From positions 1-7,743 of the forward strand of contig JAOZPL010000091.1 in assembly GCA_029932795.1 (NCBI GenBank): a stretch of DNA of 7,743 bases, in the 5' to 3' direction. Origin of the DNA: Candidatus Zixiibacteriota bacterium (GTDB lineage Bacteria; Zixibacteria; MSB-5A5; GN15; FEB-12). The first letter of the stretch is position 1. Every line of letters starts with the position of its first letter. Of the stretch, positions 5,658 through 7,743 are shown in pieces. A program made the position numbers and the translations under genes. The notes beneath the pieces were generated by a model. It did no database searches and was not told the origin of the DNA. It saw nothing but the letters and a program-made list of their open reading frames with translations.

Positions 5658-7046
5658 TCACCTTACCTCGTTGCTATCCGCATTATCATTCACACTACTC
5701 CTCTGATAGAACTCTCGGGCCAGTGATTCCAGGGCCTTTCTCGTGTTCAGCGACGGATCATCCAGGACCGCCTCCATAAGATACTCCAGAACCTGGCCGA
5801 TCATGGGGCCTGGCTCCATGGCAAACATGGTCATAATATCATGGCCGTTAATGGCCAGGTCTTTGTATCCAAACGGTGGTTTGCGATCGATTTCCGCGCG
5901 AATCTCCGCTTCAAATTCGTCGACGTCCTCGGACGTATACCCCATTCCCTGCGCTTTGACATCGGCCCGGCGAAGGTCCAGCAGATCGAATATCAGATCC
6001 GTGCCGACCCGCCGGATAAGCCGACGGAGTCCCTTGTCTCCCACATCAACCGTGAACATGTGCCGTTCCACCAGCATGGCTACGTCATCGATGAGATCAT
6101 TGGCGTAGCGGAGACGCCGCATCACACGCCTTGCCGTGCGGCTGCTGGCCGACTCGTGACCATAAAAGGTAGCCCCTGTTTCAATAATTCGCTTCGACTG
6201 CGGTTTCCGGATATCATGAAACAGGGCCGCCAGACGAAGGCGAAGCACTGGCTTGCAATAATCAATCGTGTAAAGAATGTGTTCAAACACACTATATTTA
6301 TGGTAACCACCGGGCTGGTCAACACCTACGCATTCCTCAAGTTCGGGGAGGAACTCCTTCAACAGACCGGTTGCCTGCATGATATGAAAACCCACAGAGG
6401 GCTCCGGAGCACGAAGAAGAAGCTTGTTCATTTCTTCGGCGATTCGCTCTGACGATACTGTGTTTATAAGTGATGCGTGTTTCCTTAGCGCCTTAAACGT
6501 CTCCGGTTCTATGGTGAAGTTGAAGCGGGCTGCAAACTGAACCGCCCGCAACATGCGAAGCGGATCGTCCTCGAACGACGCCTCTGAGGTCATCCGCAAC
6601 TGTCTTTTCTCAAGATCCTCACCACCGCCCAGAGGATCAATCAGTTCCTCGTTGTCGAGCGCCAGAGCCATGGCATTGACCGTGAAATCACGGCGGACGA
6701 GGTCGTCCTCAACCCTGAGGTTGGGATCAAAGGCAACCTCGAATTCTTTATGTGCGACGCCAGTAGAGTGCTCCCGTCGCGGAAGTGTAATATCAAACGT
6801 ATGCTGTGAGCCGGATATGGACTGGGTGAACTTAATGACACCAAAGCTCCTCCCAACCAGATCAACCCGGCCATGCCGCTTCAGGATGCCTGTCAGATCG
6901 TCATACGGAATACCGGTGACAAGATAGTCGTGATCCTTGATGCTGCGGTTAACCTGAAGCAAACTGTCCCGCACAGCCCCACCGACTTCATAGATACGTC
7001 CCCAGCGCAGTATATCGTCGATTGTCTCGCGTGAAAGCCTACACAT
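5658..7046 (-). CDS. cca: Class II CCA tRNA nucleotidyltransferase / poly(A) polymerase family protein with HD domain
   Basis: A 462-residue enzyme of the family that adds CCA to tRNA 3' ends or, in some members, poly(A) to RNA. The catalytic head shows GGAVRD (22-27), the metal-binding DHD (38-40), RRDFTVNAMA (118-127, base-flipping/sugar region) and EDDPLRMLRAVQFAARF (159-175, nucleotide-selecting region). An HD phosphohydrolase domain follows, with candidate metal ligands His256, His277-Asp278, His297 and His329. The C-terminus has NGHDIM (400-405) and PGPMIG (412-417), typical of HD-containing members. In HDIRKP the usual glycine is replaced by arginine, while the metal-binding His-Asp is kept. 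I favour the ATG at 7046; a TTG at 7052 would add two residues and overlap the kinase stop by 4 nt (TTGA). Neither has a close Shine-Dalgarno, so coupling to the kinase gene is likely. CCA addition versus polyadenylation cannot be settled by eye. Confidence 0.9.
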   Translation of the reverse strand: MCRLSRETIDDILRWGRIYEVGGAVRDSLLQVNRSIKDHDYLVTGIPYDDLTGILKRHGRVDLVGRSFGVIKFTQSISGSQHTFDITLPRREHSTGVAHKEFEVAFDPNLRVEDDLVRRDFTVNAMALALDNEELIDPLGGGEDLEKRQLRMTSEASFEDDPLRMLRAVQFAARFNFTIEPETFKALRKHASLINTVSSERIAEEMNKLLLRAPEPSVGFHIMQATGLLKEFLPELEECVGVDQPGGYHKYSVFEHILYTIDYCKPVLRLRLAALFHDIRKPQSKRIIETGATFYGHESASSRTARRVMRRLRYANDLIDDVAMLVERHMFTVDVGDKGLRRLIRRVGTDLIFDLLDLRRADVKAQGMGYTSEDVDEFEAEIRAEIDRKPPFGYKDLAINGHDIMTMFAMEPGPMIGQVLEYLMEAVLDDPSLNTRKALESLAREFYQRSSVNDNADSNEVR

Positions 7047-7048
7047 AA

Positions 7049-7743
7049 TCAATCAGGTACTATTTTTGTCCCCGCTTCACCTGCAAGAGCTCTGCGGGCA
7101 TTTTTGAAGGAACTGATCGTGACCATTTCACCGCCGCTCTCAAGAAAAGTAATGGCGGCGCGGATTTTAGGCCCCATCGAACCCGGCGGGAAATGGCCTT
7201 CATCAAAATACTGCCTGATTTCCGAGAGGGTACACTGGTCAAGTTGCCGCTGGTTGGGCTGGCCAAAATTGATGGCCACTTTATCCACCGAGGTAAGAAT
7301 GGATAGAATCTCAGCGTCAATCTCGCGCGCCAGCACCGCTGACGCTAGGTCCTTGTCGATGACAGCGTCCAGGCCCTCGTAGTTCCCGTTATCATCTATG
7401 TATACTGGGATGCCACCACCACCACCGGCGATCACAATCGTACCGGATAATACTAACTGTTTGATCGTTTCCGCAGCTGTAGCATGATATGGTTCCGGAG
7501 ACGGCACCACTCGCCGCCAACCACGATCGGCATCTTTCTTTACCTCCCAACCCCGTACCCGGCGAAACCTTTCGGCTTCCTCTTCCGTGTAGAACTGACC
7601 GATGAACTTGGTGGGGTTGTTAATAGCCGGATCGTCCTTCCTGACCAGCATTTGGGTGATGATAGTCACCACCGGGCGATTGATCCGCTCGTGCTGAAGG
7701 CGGTTCTGCAGTGACTGCTCAATCATATATCCCATGCCTCCCT
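7049..7743 (-). CDS. arcC: Carbamate kinase, C-terminal part, cut by the right edge
   Basis: The last 231 or so codons of a carbamate kinase, which interconverts carbamoyl phosphate + ADP and carbamate + ATP, usually the ATP-yielding last step of arginine-deiminase, agmatine or purine/allantoin catabolism. Counting from the first internal Met at 7735, landmarks are PTKFIG (42-47; canonical PTKPIG), RRVVPSP (74-80), AGGGGGIPVY (103-112), AVIDKDLASAVLA (124-136, with catalytic Lys/Asp), NFGQPNQ (156-162) and GSMGPK (185-190). The Met at 7735 is internal: the frame stays open to the edge through Gly-Gly, and family members have a QGxxGY-type segment here preceded by about 75 residues. The stop TGA at 7049-7051 abuts the next gene. 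No other arginine-deiminase genes are visible, so the source of carbamoyl phosphate is unknown. Confidence 0.94.
   Translation of the reverse strand, partial: GGMGYMIEQSLQNRLQHERINRPVVTIITQMLVRKDDPAINNPTKFIGQFYTEEEAERFRRVRGWEVKKDADRGWRRVVPSPEPYHATAAETIKQLVLSGTIVIAGGGGGIPVYIDDNGNYEGLDAVIDKDLASAVLAREIDAEILSILTSVDKVAINFGQPNQRQLDQCTLSEIRQYFDEGHFPPGSMGPKIRAAITFLESGGEMVTISSFKNARRALAGEAGTKIVPD

Noticed and set aside
5841..6452. Plus-strand open frame of about 203 codons antisense to the nucleotidyltransferase
   Set aside because: The minus-strand HD domain is well supported here; the plus-strand product has no recognisable features.
7733..7735. Met codon at 7735 as the true start of the carbamate kinase
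   Set aside because: The frame continues upstream to the edge, and the family needs about 75 more residues, including the N-terminal carbamate/nucleotide-binding segments.

Overview
This window is a compact, one-direction block of bacterial metabolic genes. Every gene I can support lies on the minus strand, so transcription runs from the right edge to the left. Base composition is about half G+C by eye. Most genes have purine-rich Shine-Dalgarno sequences (GGAGG or GAAGGG types), and junctions are tight: overlaps of 1 to 4 nt or short gaps. This points to an anaerobic or facultatively anaerobic bacterium that uses a ferredoxin-dependent 2-oxoacid oxidoreductase instead of the 2-oxoglutarate dehydrogenase complex. 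I cannot name the phylum from this sequence; an environmental lineage is plausible.

Layout in transcription order. (1) Right edge to 7049: the C-terminal three quarters of a carbamate kinase; its start lies outside the window. (2) 7046-5658: a class II tRNA nucleotidyltransferase/poly(A) polymerase with an HD domain, abutting the kinase. (3) 5654-4515 and 4485-3481: sucC and sucD, the two subunits of succinyl-CoA synthetase. SucD carries an extra C-terminal tail of about 44 residues, almost half Lys/Arg. (4) 3427-594: korD, korA, korB and korC, the four subunits of 2-oxoglutarate:ferredoxin oxidoreductase. (5) 502 to the left edge: the N-terminal 167 codons of a LarA-family (nickel-dependent lactate racemase, DUF2088) protein, running off the window with no stop.

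How the genes fit together: KorABCD interconverts 2-oxoglutarate and succinyl-CoA, exchanging electrons with ferredoxin. SucCD interconverts succinyl-CoA and succinate with substrate-level phosphorylation. Side by side they form a complete 2-oxoglutarate/succinate module that could run oxidatively or as part of a reductive TCA cycle; the sequence does not decide the direction. Carbamate kinase is another substrate-level phosphorylation enzyme. The tRNA nucleotidyltransferase looks like an unrelated housekeeping passenger.

The genes are mostly conventional. The points most worth a second look are the histone-like basic tail on SucD, with an A7 run exactly at its junction; a perfect hairpin between sucD and korD; a perfect palindrome abutting the korB ribosome binding site; and the edge-truncated LarA-like gene. 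I found no RNA genes, mobile elements, CRISPR arrays or clear rho-independent terminators.
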